Assembly (NCBI GenBank): GCA_031181145.1
Contig: JAPSLB010000047.1
Coordinates: forward strand, 1 to 34,089
DNA length: 34,089 bases
Reading direction: 5' to 3'
From: Microvirga sp.
GTDB lineage: Bacteria; Pseudomonadota; Alphaproteobacteria; Rhizobiales; Beijerinckiaceae
Made by a program: the position numbers and the translations under genes. Shown here one piece after another: positions 1 through 7,984 of this stretch (positions are counted from its first letter, which is position 1; each line of letters begins with the position of its first letter). The notes beneath the pieces were generated by a model that had not been told where the DNA came from, ran no database searches, and saw only the letters and a program-made list of their open reading frames with translations.

Positions 1-1
1 C

Positions 2-592
2 GTGCGCCATACCTACTTCCCTCACAATGCTCTCGTCTCCCTCGTAACCATCCTCCACGACGGAGGAACCGTGGAGATGGCGTTGTTCGGGCGGGAGGGC
101 ATGTTCGGCTTCGTCAGCGCTCTCATGACCCGACAATCCTTCGGCCGGTATGTCACCCAGATTTCCGGCTTCGCCTCGCGGATCGCCGTGGATCGCCTGG
201 AGGGGGCCGGACGGGAGCACCCCCGGATCCGGGAGATCGTGCTCAGGTTCACGGAAGCACTTCTGGCTCAGACTTTGCAGACCGTCGCCTGTAATGCCGT
301 GCACAGCGTAGAGGCCCGCTGCTGCCGCTGGATCTTGAGCACCCGCGATCGCGTCGACCACGATGCGCTCCCTCTGACTCATGAAATACTCGCGGAAATG
401 CTGGGCGTGCAGCGCTCGACGGTCAGCAGCGTCACGCGCGCTTTGCAGATCGCCGGCCTGATCCAGCAGGGGCGCGGCTCCATCACGATCACGGATCGCG
501 CCGGACTCGAGGAAATGTCCTGCGTATGCTACCGAAAGATCCGCAAGAGCTTCGAACGCCTGCTCCCCGGCACTTTTGACCTGATGGCATGA
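2..592 (+). CDS. Crp/Fnr-family transcription regulator (5' end outside window)
   Basis: The gene enters from the left edge; a GTG lies at the first possible codon but the true start is probably upstream, because the usual N-terminal 30-40 residues of the cyclic-nucleotide-binding fold are missing. The visible 196 residues hold the end of the effector domain (the FGREGMFGF stretch fits the Crp/Fnr beta-roll), the dimerisation helix around residues 85-115 and a winged helix-turn-helix around 122-165, where LTHEILAEMLGVQRSTVSS is a typical recognition region. I see no Fnr-type N-terminal cysteine cluster, but that part lies outside the window. It probably binds DNA as a dimer. No target can be inferred from the neighbours, which are small unknown genes. 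Confidence 0.85.
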   Translation: MRHTYFPHNALVSLVTILHDGGTVEMALFGREGMFGFVSALMTRQSFGRYVTQISGFASRIAVDRLEGAGREHPRIREIVLRFTEALLAQTLQTVACNAVHSVEARCCRWILSTRDRVDHDALPLTHEILAEMLGVQRSTVSSVTRALQIAGLIQQGRGSITITDRAGLEEMSCVCYRKIRKSFERLLPGTFDLMA

Positions 593-778
593 CCGTTCTC
601 GACGCCGCCCGTCTGTTCAGTCAGCCACGTCCTCGCCAAACGTGGTCGGAATGCGGAGTTCCTGCGTCCGAGACGACAAAGTTCAGAATCTTTATCTACT
701 CTGTCGGATACCCAACAGACGGAGTAACCCAGCGTCAGTACCTTCGGATCCGTTACCGCAAAGTTAACGAGGCGGCGC

Positions 779-1060
779 ATGGATGATACGAGGTTATCTA
801 ATATCAATAGTCCGGGCGAACAATCTCTGCCCAAAATGTACTCTCCCACTGATACGCCTTTACTTCAGTCACTTCTCTCGACCTTGGCCAACATCGATTT
901 CGAATACGAACAGGCAAGAGACAAGATCAGCAAGAACTCGCCGGATCTGAACCTGAAAATCCGGATCCTTGAGAAACTGAAAGCACAGCATCAAGAGCGC
1001 CGCCTGCCCTATATCCAGCAATTGGCGATTTTGCAGGAGCGCATGATCCCACGCAGATAG
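779..1060 (+). CDS. Hypothetical protein, 93 residues, possibly truncated by an amber stop
   Basis: I do not recognise this protein. It starts at an ATG preceded by a GAGG ribosome-binding site about 7 bases upstream. It is charged, with a predicted helical, coiled-coil-like stretch from about residue 30 to the end (repeated Leu/Ile with Lys, Glu and Arg), and has no signal peptide or membrane segment. It ends at TAG (1058-1060), but the same frame continues open for 55 more codons and closes at 1226-1228, overlapping the next gene by ATGA. The helical pattern seems to continue past the TAG. This is therefore either a small protein followed by another small gene or one gene of about 148 codons with a premature stop. 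Confidence 0.5.
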   Translation: MDDTRLSNINSPGEQSLPKMYSPTDTPLLQSLLSTLANIDFEYEQARDKISKNSPDLNLKIRILEKLKAQHQERRLPYIQQLAILQERMIPRR

Positions 1061-1099
1061 TCACAGCGCATCGCAGAAATTGCGCAACAGAACAATCGA

Positions 1100-1228
1100 A
1101 TGGAGTCACACGTTCGTATCAACAAAACGAAGCGACTCATCGGGGCCATAAATCGAAGCGTCAGGTTGCGTTCCACCACCATCCGATCTGAGCTTAACTC
1201 CGACCTCCTCCAGGGAATGAGCCGATGA
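1100..1228 (+). pseudogene. In-frame continuation after the TAG of the 93-residue gene (42 codons from ATG)
   Basis: The reading frame of the preceding gene stays open from 1061 to a TGA at 1226-1228. An internal ATG at 1100 would give 42 residues, basic and helical (starting MESHVRINKTKR). Its TGA overlaps the ATG of the next gene (ATGA), an arrangement normally seen between genuinely translated neighbours. No convincing ribosome-binding site precedes the ATG at 1100, which favours a disrupted longer gene over an independent small one. The identity is unknown. Confidence 0.35.
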
Positions 1229-1662
1229 CCGAAGAAGAAATCGAAATCGTCGCAGAAGAGCTTGCGAAAATTGGCGGGGTCTCTTGGTATCCGGGCCGCC
1301 AGCAAGGCACCCTGATGAGACTGGTCACCGATCGCTACCGCGACCGGGCCCGCGTCGCCATCGAAGCGCTCGATCGCTACCGGGCGAGCAAGAAGACCTC
1401 CGTCCTTCAAGACAACGGTCCCAGCAAGCCCTCTACGCAGAGCCCATCTCTCGGCGCCGTCTCTCACGAGATCAAGCCCGGCAGCACGGTGGTTTACCGC
1501 CCGCCGGGAGACCGGCGGGCTTACCCCTGCAGAGTGGTCGAAATCGAGGGCAGCCGCGCCTATCTCGCTCCCATCCTCAGAGCGTGCACGGATTGGGTCT
1601 CGATCGAGTATCTCACCCCTCAGTCCGAGGCTCAGCCGCTTACGGTGCGGGACAACAACTGA
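1225..1662 (+). CDS. Hypothetical protein with a C-terminal SH3-like beta module, 145 residues
   Basis: I do not recognise the family. The start ATG follows an AGGGA stretch and overlaps the stop of the upstream frame by ATGA, suggesting translational coupling. The N-terminal part (about residues 1-55) is acidic then basic and probably helical; residues 55-80 look like a flexible linker rich in Ser, Pro and Gln. The C-terminal 65 residues read as short beta strands (GSTVVYRPPGDRRAYPCRVV, then a stretch ending in SIEYLTP), resembling the small SH3-like or KOW-like folds common in Hyphomicrobiales hypothetical proteins. It converges on the AsnC-type regulator gene. The fold assignment is inference from pattern only. 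Confidence 0.6.
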   Translation: MTEEEIEIVAEELAKIGGVSWYPGRQQGTLMRLVTDRYRDRARVAIEALDRYRASKKTSVLQDNGPSKPSTQSPSLGAVSHEIKPGSTVVYRPPGDRRAYPCRVVEIEGSRAYLAPILRACTDWVSIEYLTPQSEAQPLTVRDNN

Positions 1663-1720
1663 CGCGCCTCGCCCCCGGCGGGCATCCTGTCCATGCCGTG
1701 GGCATTACGGCCGCCGCCCG

Positions 1721-2167
1721 TTACAGGCGGGCGCGGGTGCTGCGCGGGGTTGCAAGCAGAAGATTGGTTTCCGATGCAATGACGCCGGGAATCAGACGGA
1801 TGCGCCTCAGGATTCCGTCGAAATCGGACAGGCTGGCCGCGCCGAGTTCGACGACCAGATCCCACTTTCCGTTCGTGGTGTGAATGGCGCTGACCTCCGG
1901 AAAACCACCCAGGGCATCCACGACCCGGTCGGCCGCGCGGCCCTCCACCTCGATCAGCATGATGCCCCGCACAGGCAGGGAAACGGCATCCGCCCGCAGG
2001 ATCACGGTATAGCCAACGATATCCCCTGAACGCTCCAGACGCTCCATCCGCGAGCGCACGGTGGCGCGGGATACGTTGAGTTCGAGAGCGAGATCCGAGA
2101 CGCTGCGCCGGCCATTGTGGCGCAGGAGGGTGATGAGACGCTGATCGAGATCGTCCATGTCTGCCAT
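1721..2167 (-). CDS. Lrp/AsnC-family transcription regulator
   Basis: The 148-residue protein has the Lrp/AsnC layout: an N-terminal winged helix-turn-helix (about residues 4-60, with LDQRLITLLRHNGRRSVSDL and SRATVRSRMERLERSG) followed by a RAM effector domain (about 68-140) containing the conserved turn around TTNGKWDLVVEL. The family binds amino acids as dimers or octamers and commonly controls catabolism of the amino acid it senses. It is divergent from the arginase gene across 118 bases, so it probably regulates arginase and ornithine cyclodeaminase and itself, with arginine or ornithine as likely effector (inference). The second ATG at 2158 is an alternative start; neither has a strong ribosome-binding site. 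Confidence 0.9.
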   Translation of the reverse strand: MADMDDLDQRLITLLRHNGRRSVSDLALELNVSRATVRSRMERLERSGDIVGYTVILRADAVSLPVRGIMLIEVEGRAADRVVDALGGFPEVSAIHTTNGKWDLVVELGAASLSDFDGILRRIRLIPGVIASETNLLLATPRSTRARL

Positions 2168-2199
2168 TTTGCAAAACTATGTTTAGCAGAATGGCTAAG
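2168..2199. promoter_or_regulatory. Candidate AsnC/Lrp operator region between regulator and arginase
   Basis: Two inverted repeats lie in the divergent intergenic region. TTTTGCAAAA is a perfect 10-base palindrome at 2168-2177, directly against the regulator start codon. TTAGC-N6-GCTAA at 2184-2199 is a 16-base dyad, close to the roughly 15-base size of Lrp-family sites. A third related sequence, TTAGCTTGGC, occurs near 2251. Autoregulation by the adjacent AsnC-type protein is inferred from position and symmetry. Confidence 0.4.
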
Positions 2200-2285
2200 G
2201 AACTTTTCCGATTTGTCAAAGTGCCTTGTTCATACCGCCAAGTCCCTCGCTTAGCTTGGCTCATATGGTGTGGAGAGATTGGACG

Positions 2286-3227
2286 ATGCAAAAGCCCTGC
2301 ATTCTCATCGGAGTGCCCGTTCAGGAAGGCGCAGGCCGGCTCGGCTGCGATATGGGGCCGAGCGCATTTCGCACGGCCGGCCTGGCGACGGAACTGGAAC
2401 GCTTGGGCTACACGGTCGAGGACCGGGGCAACATCGCCCCCGCGCCCAGCCGCGAGATGGGCCATGCCAATCCGGCCATCAAGGCCCTGCCGGAGACGGT
2501 AGCATGGACGGAAGCCATCGCGGAGACGGCATTCAAAGCCAGCGGCGAAGGCATACCGATATTTCTAGGCGGCGATCACAGCCTCTCGGCAGGCTCGATC
2601 ACGGGCCTCGCCCGCCGTGCCGCCGAGGAGCGCCGCGAATTCTTCGTCCTGTGGCTCGATTCCCATCCGGACTTCCACACCCTGGAGACGACGACGAGCG
2701 GCAACCTGCACGGTGTCCCCATGGCCTACGCCACGGGCCGCCAGGGCTTCGACGAGTACTTCCCCACGGTTCGTCACCCGGTGAAGTCCGAGAATGTCTG
2801 CATGATGGGCATCCGCAGCGTCGACCCCGCCGAGCGCGCGGCTCTTGCGACCACGGGCATCACGATCCACGACATGCGCGCCATCGACGAGAACGGCGTG
2901 GCTCCCCTGCTCGACGCCTTCCTGAAGCGTGTCGCCATGGCCGACGGCATGCTCCACGTGAGCCTGGACGTGGACTTCCTCGATCCCGGCATTGCGCCGG
3001 GCGTCGGCACGACGGTGCCGGGCGGCGCCACCTTCCGCGAGGCGCACCTCATCATGGAGATGCTGCACGACAGCGGCCTCGTGAGAAGCCTCGATCTCGT
3101 CGAGCTCAATCCCTTCCTGGACGAGCGCGGCCGCACGGCCCTGCTCATGGTCGATCTCGCCTCGAGCCTCATGGGCCGCCGTGTCCTCGACCGTCCGACG
3201 CAAAGCTACCGCCACACCCCGAAGTGA
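2286..3227 (+). CDS. rocF: Arginase
   Basis: Arginase hydrolyses L-arginine to L-ornithine and urea using a binuclear manganese centre. The 313-residue protein has the ureohydrolase motifs: GGDHS (95-99, metal ligand H98), DSHPD (125-129, ligands D125, H127 and D129) and SLDVDFLDP (226-234, ligands D228 and D230), plus the GTTVPGG loop. DSHPD replaces the usual DAHxD, changing only the non-ligand second position. The sequence style (PVQEG near the N terminus, TLETTTSGNLHG) matches rhizobial and Brucella arginases rather than agmatinases. The ATG at 2286 is chosen because GGAGAG lies 8 bases upstream; an in-frame start 60 bases earlier lacks one. Ornithine cyclodeaminase follows 7 bases after the stop, forming a two-step pathway operon. 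Confidence 0.93.
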   Translation: MQKPCILIGVPVQEGAGRLGCDMGPSAFRTAGLATELERLGYTVEDRGNIAPAPSREMGHANPAIKALPETVAWTEAIAETAFKASGEGIPIFLGGDHSLSAGSITGLARRAAEERREFFVLWLDSHPDFHTLETTTSGNLHGVPMAYATGRQGFDEYFPTVRHPVKSENVCMMGIRSVDPAERAALATTGITIHDMRAIDENGVAPLLDAFLKRVAMADGMLHVSLDVDFLDPGIAPGVGTTVPGGATFREAHLIMEMLHDSGLVRSLDLVELNPFLDERGRTALLMVDLASSLMGRRVLDRPTQSYRHTPK

Positions 3228-3234
3228 ATGCCTC

Positions 3235-4290
3235 ATGATCCCGAAATTGAACATCGTTCCTTTTGTCAGCGTCGATCACATGATGAAGCTCGTCCTCGCC
3301 ATCGGCGTGGAGCGCTTCCTGACTGAGCTGTCGGACTACATCGAATCGGATTTTCGCCGCTGGGAATCGTTCGATAAGACCCCGCGGGTCGCCTCCCACA
3401 GCCGCGAGGGCGTGATCGAGCTCATGCCCACCAGCGACGGCGAGGTCTATGGCTTCAAATACGTGAACGGCCACCCGAAGAACACCCGCGAGGGGCGCCA
3501 GACCGTGACGGCCTTCGGCGTGCTGGCGGATGTGGGCACGGGTTACCCCGTGCTCCTGACCGAGATGACCATTCTGACCGCGCTGCGCACCGCTGCGACC
3601 TCGGCGGTCGCCGCCAAGTATCTCGCGCCGAAGAACGCACGTACCATGGCGATCATCGGCAACGGCGCGCAATCGGAGTTCCAGGCCGTCGCCTTCAAGG
3701 CCCTGCTCGGCGTCGATAAACTGCGGCTCTACGACATCGACCGCTCGGCGAGCACGAAATGCGTGCGCAACCTCGCAGGCTACGGCTTCGATATCGCCGT
3801 GTGCGGCTCCATCGAGGAAGCGATGGAGGGCGCGGAGATCGTCACCACGGTGACCGCCGACAAGCAGAACGCCACGATCCTCTCCGACAACATGGTCGGC
3901 TCCGGGCTGCACATCAACGCGGTCGGCGGCGACTGCCCCGGCAAGACGGAGCTTCACGCCGATATTCTGAAGCGCTCCGACATCTTCGTCGAGTATCCGC
4001 CTCAGACGCGGATCGAAGGCGAGATTCAGCAGCTCGCGCCCGATTACCCGGTCAAGGAGCTGTGGCGCGTGATCGCAGGCCAGGAGACGGGTCGTTCGAG
4101 CGACCGGCAGATCACCCTGTTCGACTCCGTAGGTTTCGCCATCGAGGACTTCTCGGCGCTGCGTTACGTGAAGAAGCAGGTCGAGGAGACCGGCCTCTAT
4201 GAGGAGCTCGATCTTCTGGCGGATCCGGACGATCCGCGCGACCTCTTCGGCATGCTGCTTCGCGCAGCCGCCACGCCCAACGCCGCCTGA
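3235..4290 (+). CDS. ocd: Ornithine cyclodeaminase
   Basis: Ornithine cyclodeaminase converts L-ornithine to L-proline and ammonia with NAD as a catalytic cofactor. The 351-residue protein carries the Rossmann nucleotide-binding motif IGNGAQSEFQ (141-150), the substrate-binding GFKYVNGHP segment (73-81), LRTAATSA (118-125) and NAVGGDCPGKTEL, all typical of the OCD/mu-crystallin family and closest in style to Agrobacterium and Brucella OCD. The ATG at 3235 gives the usual family N terminus; an upstream in-frame start inside the arginase gene is less likely. It is probably co-transcribed with arginase and completes an arginine-to-proline route. A hairpin follows the gene, which converges on the FAD oxidase. 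Confidence 0.93.
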   Translation: MIPKLNIVPFVSVDHMMKLVLAIGVERFLTELSDYIESDFRRWESFDKTPRVASHSREGVIELMPTSDGEVYGFKYVNGHPKNTREGRQTVTAFGVLADVGTGYPVLLTEMTILTALRTAATSAVAAKYLAPKNARTMAIIGNGAQSEFQAVAFKALLGVDKLRLYDIDRSASTKCVRNLAGYGFDIAVCGSIEEAMEGAEIVTTVTADKQNATILSDNMVGSGLHINAVGGDCPGKTELHADILKRSDIFVEYPPQTRIEGEIQQLAPDYPVKELWRVIAGQETGRSSDRQITLFDSVGFAIEDFSALRYVKKQVEETGLYEELDLLADPDDPRDLFGMLLRAAATPNAA

Positions 4291-4295
4291 CCGGG

Positions 4296-4327
4296 ACAAC
4301 GGGCCTGGTCGCCGGGATCAGGCCCCG
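4296..4327. terminator. Hairpin between convergent ocd and FAD oxidase genes
   Basis: AACGGGCCTG (4296-4305) pairs with CAGGCCCCGTT (4317-4327) with a single bulged C and an 11-base loop. It sits between two convergent genes and could terminate both, but no clear T-tract follows on either strand. Confidence 0.4.
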
Positions 4328-4331
4328 TTCG

Positions 4332-5570
4332 TCAGAACCGGTCCGCCCGATAGGGCGCGGGATCGCAGAACGGCGCCTCGCCGGTCATCAATTCCGCGAG
4401 CAGGCGGCCCGAGACGGGCCCCAGGGTCAGCCCGTGATGGGCATGACCGAAGCAGAACCACAGGCCCGGATGACGGGATGCAGGGCCGATCACGGGCCGC
4501 ATGTCGGGAAGGCACGGCCTGCGCCCGAGCCACGGCTTCGGCTCGACCCGTTCGCCCAGGGGAAACAGATCGCGGGCGAGAGCCTCGGCCTGATCGAGCT
4601 GGCGGGAATCCTCGGGCGCGTCGAAGCCCGCAAGCTCCACTCCCGTGGTCAGCCGAACGCCTTTTGTCATCGGGGCGAGCACATACCCGCCCTCGAAATC
4701 GAGCACCGGCTGGTTCAGGCGCGCCTCGCCGCTTGAACCGTAATGCACGTGATAGCCGCGCTTGACGGCCAGGGGGATGCGATAGCCGAGCGGCTTGAAG
4801 ATCCGGTCGGACCAGGGGCCGAGGGCTACGACGACCTGTCCGGCCGTGACGGGGCCCTCCTCCGTGGCCACAACCCAATCGCGGCCGCTGCGCGAGAGGC
4901 TCTGCGCATCGCCTGAAGCGAAGCGCCCGCCCTGCTGGGTGAAGAGCGCCGCGTACCCCTTCGTGAGCGCTTCCGGATCGGACACGGTCGTGGGATCGCG
5001 CCAGTGAATGGCCCCGATGGGCGCGTCCTTCAGGAAAGGCTCGCGGCTCCTGAGCTGCGCAGGATCGAGGACCTCGTAGCGAAGACCGTATCGCCCGAGG
5101 TCCTTGGCGGCGGCCAGCGCCTTCCGCTTTCCTTCGGCCGTCCGGAACGTCTCGATCCAGCCGCTGCGGCGCAGCAGATGCGCGATCCCGGCCTTCTCGA
5201 TGAGCCGGTCGTGTTCCGTCACGCAGCGCTCGATGAGAGGCAGCATGGCGTTGGTGGCCTCGAGAAGACGCTCCGGCGAGGAGTGCCACCAGTATCTGAA
5301 GAGCCACGCGCCCATCCTCGGCAGGTGCGAGAAGTGATACCGCACCTCCGGCGAGCGGTTCAGGCTGTAGCGGAGAAGAGCCGAGACCTGGCGCGGCATC
5401 GCGTAAGGAATGACGCCCGTCCGCTCGATCAGTCCGGCATTGCCGTAGCTAGTTTCCTCGCCCGGCGAGCGGCGGTCGACGAGACAGACGGAGCGGCCGC
5501 GCGATTGCAGATGGAGCGCGGCGGAGACGCCGACGATCCCGGCGCCGAGCACGATGACGTCATGACGCAT
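4332..5570 (-). CDS. FAD-dependent D-amino acid dehydrogenase-like oxidoreductase (DadA family)
   Basis: The 412-residue protein begins with an FAD-binding Rossmann motif (VIVLGAGIVGVSAALHL, about residues 5-21) and the acidic/basic end of beta-2 (VDRR). It ends with the C-terminal flavin signature around GHAHHGLTLGPVSGRLLAE, as in DAO/DadA oxidoreductases that oxidise the alpha C-N bond of D-amino acids, sarcosine, hydroxyprolines or opine-type secondary amines. No signal peptide is seen, so it probably works at the cytoplasmic face. It is the last gene of a minus-strand operon with a polar amino-acid importer, 13 bases after the second permease, and faces arginase-ocd. The substrate is unknown: D-arginine, D-ornithine, D-proline-like compounds and octopine-like conjugates all fit the context. 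Confidence 0.82.
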   Translation of the reverse strand: MRHDVIVLGAGIVGVSAALHLQSRGRSVCLVDRRSPGEETSYGNAGLIERTGVIPYAMPRQVSALLRYSLNRSPEVRYHFSHLPRMGAWLFRYWWHSSPERLLEATNAMLPLIERCVTEHDRLIEKAGIAHLLRRSGWIETFRTAEGKRKALAAAKDLGRYGLRYEVLDPAQLRSREPFLKDAPIGAIHWRDPTTVSDPEALTKGYAALFTQQGGRFASGDAQSLSRSGRDWVVATEEGPVTAGQVVVALGPWSDRIFKPLGYRIPLAVKRGYHVHYGSSGEARLNQPVLDFEGGYVLAPMTKGVRLTTGVELAGFDAPEDSRQLDQAEALARDLFPLGERVEPKPWLGRRPCLPDMRPVIGPASRHPGLWFCFGHAHHGLTLGPVSGRLLAELMTGEAPFCDPAPYRADRF

Positions 5571-5583
5571 GATGGGCGGTTCT

Positions 5584-6372
5584 TTACTGTGCGTTGGGTT
5601 TGAGAGCGGTTTTCGTCATGCGGCTCAACCAGCCCTGCTGCGCCGTCTGCGGCAAGTCCCCTGCCCTCAGGTGGCGGGTGAGCCGCCTTTCGAGCACGGC
5701 CCAGAATCGTCTGATGCACTCGACGATGAGGAGGTAGAGCACCGCGGCCCACAGATAGAGCTCGAAGTCGTAGGAGCGCGAGAATGCGAGCTTAGTGACG
5801 CCCATGAGATCGTAGATCGTGACGAGCGACGCGATGGCGCTGGCCTTGATCATGAGGATCAGCTCGTTGCCGAGCGGCCGCAGGCAGACCATCATCGCCT
5901 GGGGGAAAATCACCTTCGCGAAAGTGATCGCCTTGTGCATCCCGAGCGCTGCCGCAGCCTCCCGCTGCCCTCTGGGAACGGACTGGATGGCACCCCGGAA
6001 GATCTCGGCCTGATAGGCCGCCGTGTTCAGCGTGAAGGCGAGCAAGGCACAGTACCAGGCCTCGCGGAAGAACCACCAGAGACCGAGATCGGTCCAGAAG
6101 GCGCGCAGGGACCCGAGGCCGTAATAGAGCAGGAACAGCTGCGCGAGCAGAGGAGACCCACGGAAGAAATAGATGTAGGCACCCGTGAGCCAGCGGAGCG
6201 GGCGGTTGTGCGACAGGCGGGCGAGCGCCAGCAGCAGCCCGAGAACTCCCCCGATCGTGAAGGAGATCGCCACCAGCTGCGCCGTAACGCCGACGCCTTC
6301 GACGAAGCGCCAGCCATAGCGGTCCAGGAGATCGAGATCGATGACGAGGCCCAGAACATCGCGATACGTCAT
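5584..6372 (-). CDS. Polar amino-acid ABC transporter permease (HisM-like)
   Basis: This inner-membrane permease of the His/Glu/Arg/opine family (262 residues) has about five hydrophobic segments and the cytoplasmic EAA loop that contacts the ATPase, seen as EIFRGAIQSVPRGQREAAAALG around residues 120-141. The second in-frame ATG at 6372 is chosen because GAGAGG lies 5 bases before it and it begins one base after the stop of the upstream permease; the earlier ATG at 6387 would overlap that gene. It pairs with the adjacent permease as a heterodimeric channel. The matching ATPase is not encoded here. The C-terminal tail of about 30 residues is longer than usual and basic. Confidence 0.9.
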   Translation of the reverse strand: MTYRDVLGLVIDLDLLDRYGWRFVEGVGVTAQLVAISFTIGGVLGLLLALARLSHNRPLRWLTGAYIYFFRGSPLLAQLFLLYYGLGSLRAFWTDLGLWWFFREAWYCALLAFTLNTAAYQAEIFRGAIQSVPRGQREAAAALGMHKAITFAKVIFPQAMMVCLRPLGNELILMIKASAIASLVTIYDLMGVTKLAFSRSYDFELYLWAAVLYLLIVECIRRFWAVLERRLTRHLRAGDLPQTAQQGWLSRMTKTALKPNAQ

Positions 6373-6373
6373 T

Positions 6374-7087
6374 CTAGCCTCTCGCATAGCCGCGATTGGC
6401 GCGGCGCTCCAGGAACGTGAAGGCGAGCCCCGATCCCGCGGAGAGCAGCAGATAGATGAAGCAGGCCGCGAGATAGAACACGATCGGCTGCTTCGTGGCG
6501 CCGACGGCGAGGTTCGTCTGCCGCATCAGGTCGACCAGTGAGATGGTCGAGATCAGGGAGGTATCCTTCAGAAGGGTCAGCCAGTTGTTGGACAGTCCCG
6601 GCAGAGCCGCTCTCATGAGCTGCGGGAAAACAACGAGCCGGAACGTGAGCCACCTGGAGAGGCCAAGTGCGCTCCCCGCCTCGTACTGCCCTCTTGGAAC
6701 GGTGTTGAGCGCCCCCACCCAGACCTCGCTGGAGAATGCCGCGAGAACGAGACCGAAGGCGACGACGCCGGCCAGGAACGCATTGATCTGAAGCTGCCCT
6801 CCGTAACCCATCGCGGCCATCATGCGCTGAATGAGGATCTGACCGCCATAGTAGACGATGAGCAGGGTGAGCAGTTCCGGCAGGCCGCGGAACACCGTCG
6901 TGAACACGGTGGCCACGGCGCGCGCGCGCGGACTGCGGGAGCGCGCCGACAGGGCAACCCCGAGGCCGAGAACAATGCCGATCGGCAGCGTGGTGAGAGC
7001 AAGCGTCAGGGTCACGAGAGTGCCCGCCGCGAGCGCGTTGCCCCAGCCTCCGTCGGAGAAGGAAAGAAGAGAAAGAACATCCTGCAA
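6374..7087 (-). CDS. Polar amino-acid ABC transporter permease (HisQ-like)
   Basis: The 237-residue integral membrane protein has a HisQ/ArtQ layout with about five transmembrane segments and an EAA-type loop (SEVWVGALNTVPRGQYEAGS, about residues 125-144) followed by a second conserved pattern, PQLMRAALPGLSNNWL. It forms a heterodimer with the downstream HisM-like subunit in this family. It lies between the binding-protein gene and the second permease in a five-gene minus-strand operon, one base from the next start. Substrate class (basic amino acid, opine or similar) is inferred from family and neighbours. Confidence 0.9.
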   Translation of the reverse strand: MQDVLSLLSFSDGGWGNALAAGTLVTLTLALTTLPIGIVLGLGVALSARSRSPRARAVATVFTTVFRGLPELLTLLIVYYGGQILIQRMMAAMGYGGQLQINAFLAGVVAFGLVLAAFSSEVWVGALNTVPRGQYEAGSALGLSRWLTFRLVVFPQLMRAALPGLSNNWLTLLKDTSLISTISLVDLMRQTNLAVGATKQPIVFYLAACFIYLLLSAGSGLAFTFLERRANRGYARG

Positions 7088-7171
7088 TGGACCGACCTTT
7101 GCGCAGGGCCCGCGGGAGACGTCGGCAGGTTGGCGCCGACGCCGCGCGCTTGAGCGGGATCTCGGCTGAGC

Positions 7172-7933
7172 TTAGTAGATGTCGAACTCGAAATACTTGC
7201 TCTGGATCTTCTGGTAGGTGCCGTCGGCGACGATGTCCTTGATCGCCTTGTTGAACTTCTCCTTCAGCTCCTTGTCCTCCTTGCGGAGCGCGATACCGGC
7301 CTCGGACATGGTTCCCTCGATGTCGCCGAGGAGCTTGCAGCAATCCCTGCCCGTGTTCTTCAGCCACTCGACGAGCACGAACTTGTCGGCCACGACGGCA
7401 TCCAGACGTCCGTTCGCCAGGTCGGCATTGGCCTCGTCCTGCGTCGGATAGAGCTTCGCATCGGCACCGGCCTTGCCATAGACGTCCTCGGCGTGGATCG
7501 CCTGGGTGGTGGAGGACTGAGCGCCCACGGCCAGCCCCTTCATGGAGGCGGGCGTTGTGTCCTTGATCTCCGAATCCTTGGGAACGGCGACGGAAAGCGG
7601 CGTGCGATAATAGCGATCGGTGAAATCGATCTGCTTCTTGCGTTCCTCGGTGATCGTCATGGAAGCAACGATCGCATCGAACTTCTTGGCGAGGAGCGCC
7701 GGGATCATGCCGTCCCAATCCTGCGCCACGATGGTGCACTTCACCTGCATCTTCTCGCACAGCGCATTCGCGATTTCGATGTCGAAGCCCTGCAGCCTAT
7801 TGCTGGAATCCATGAAGTTGAAGGGCGGATAGGCCCCCTCCGAGGCGATCACGATTTCCTTCTTCTCCTGCGCCGACACCAGGGACGTCATACCCAGGAT
7901 GCAGATGCCTGCGGCGAGAATCGCTTTGTGCAT
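7172..7933 (-). CDS. Periplasmic amino-acid-binding protein (HisJ/LAO/opine family)
   Basis: The 253-residue solute-binding protein has a signal peptide (residues 1-21, cleavage likely after LVSA) and family 3 signatures: EGAYPPFNF, LQGFDIEIANAL, QDWDGMIPAL and MTITEERKKQIDF. The Arg of TITEERK corresponds to the residue that binds the alpha-carboxylate in lysine/arginine/ornithine-binding proteins, so the ligand probably carries a free alpha-amino-acid carboxylate. A pair of adjacent cysteines (about residues 204-205) and an earlier pair (about 59 and 66) could form disulfides. It is the first transport gene after the RpiR regulator, 51 bases downstream, and passes substrate to the two permeases. 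Confidence 0.9.
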   Translation of the reverse strand: MHKAILAAGICILGMTSLVSAQEKKEIVIASEGAYPPFNFMDSSNRLQGFDIEIANALCEKMQVKCTIVAQDWDGMIPALLAKKFDAIVASMTITEERKKQIDFTDRYYRTPLSVAVPKDSEIKDTTPASMKGLAVGAQSSTTQAIHAEDVYGKAGADAKLYPTQDEANADLANGRLDAVVADKFVLVEWLKNTGRDCCKLLGDIEGTMSEAGIALRKEDKELKEKFNKAIKDIVADGTYQKIQSKYFEFDIY

Positions 7934-7984
7934 TTCTTATACCCTCTGTTGTTGCGACCGATCCGGTCCTCTCCACGCCGAACC

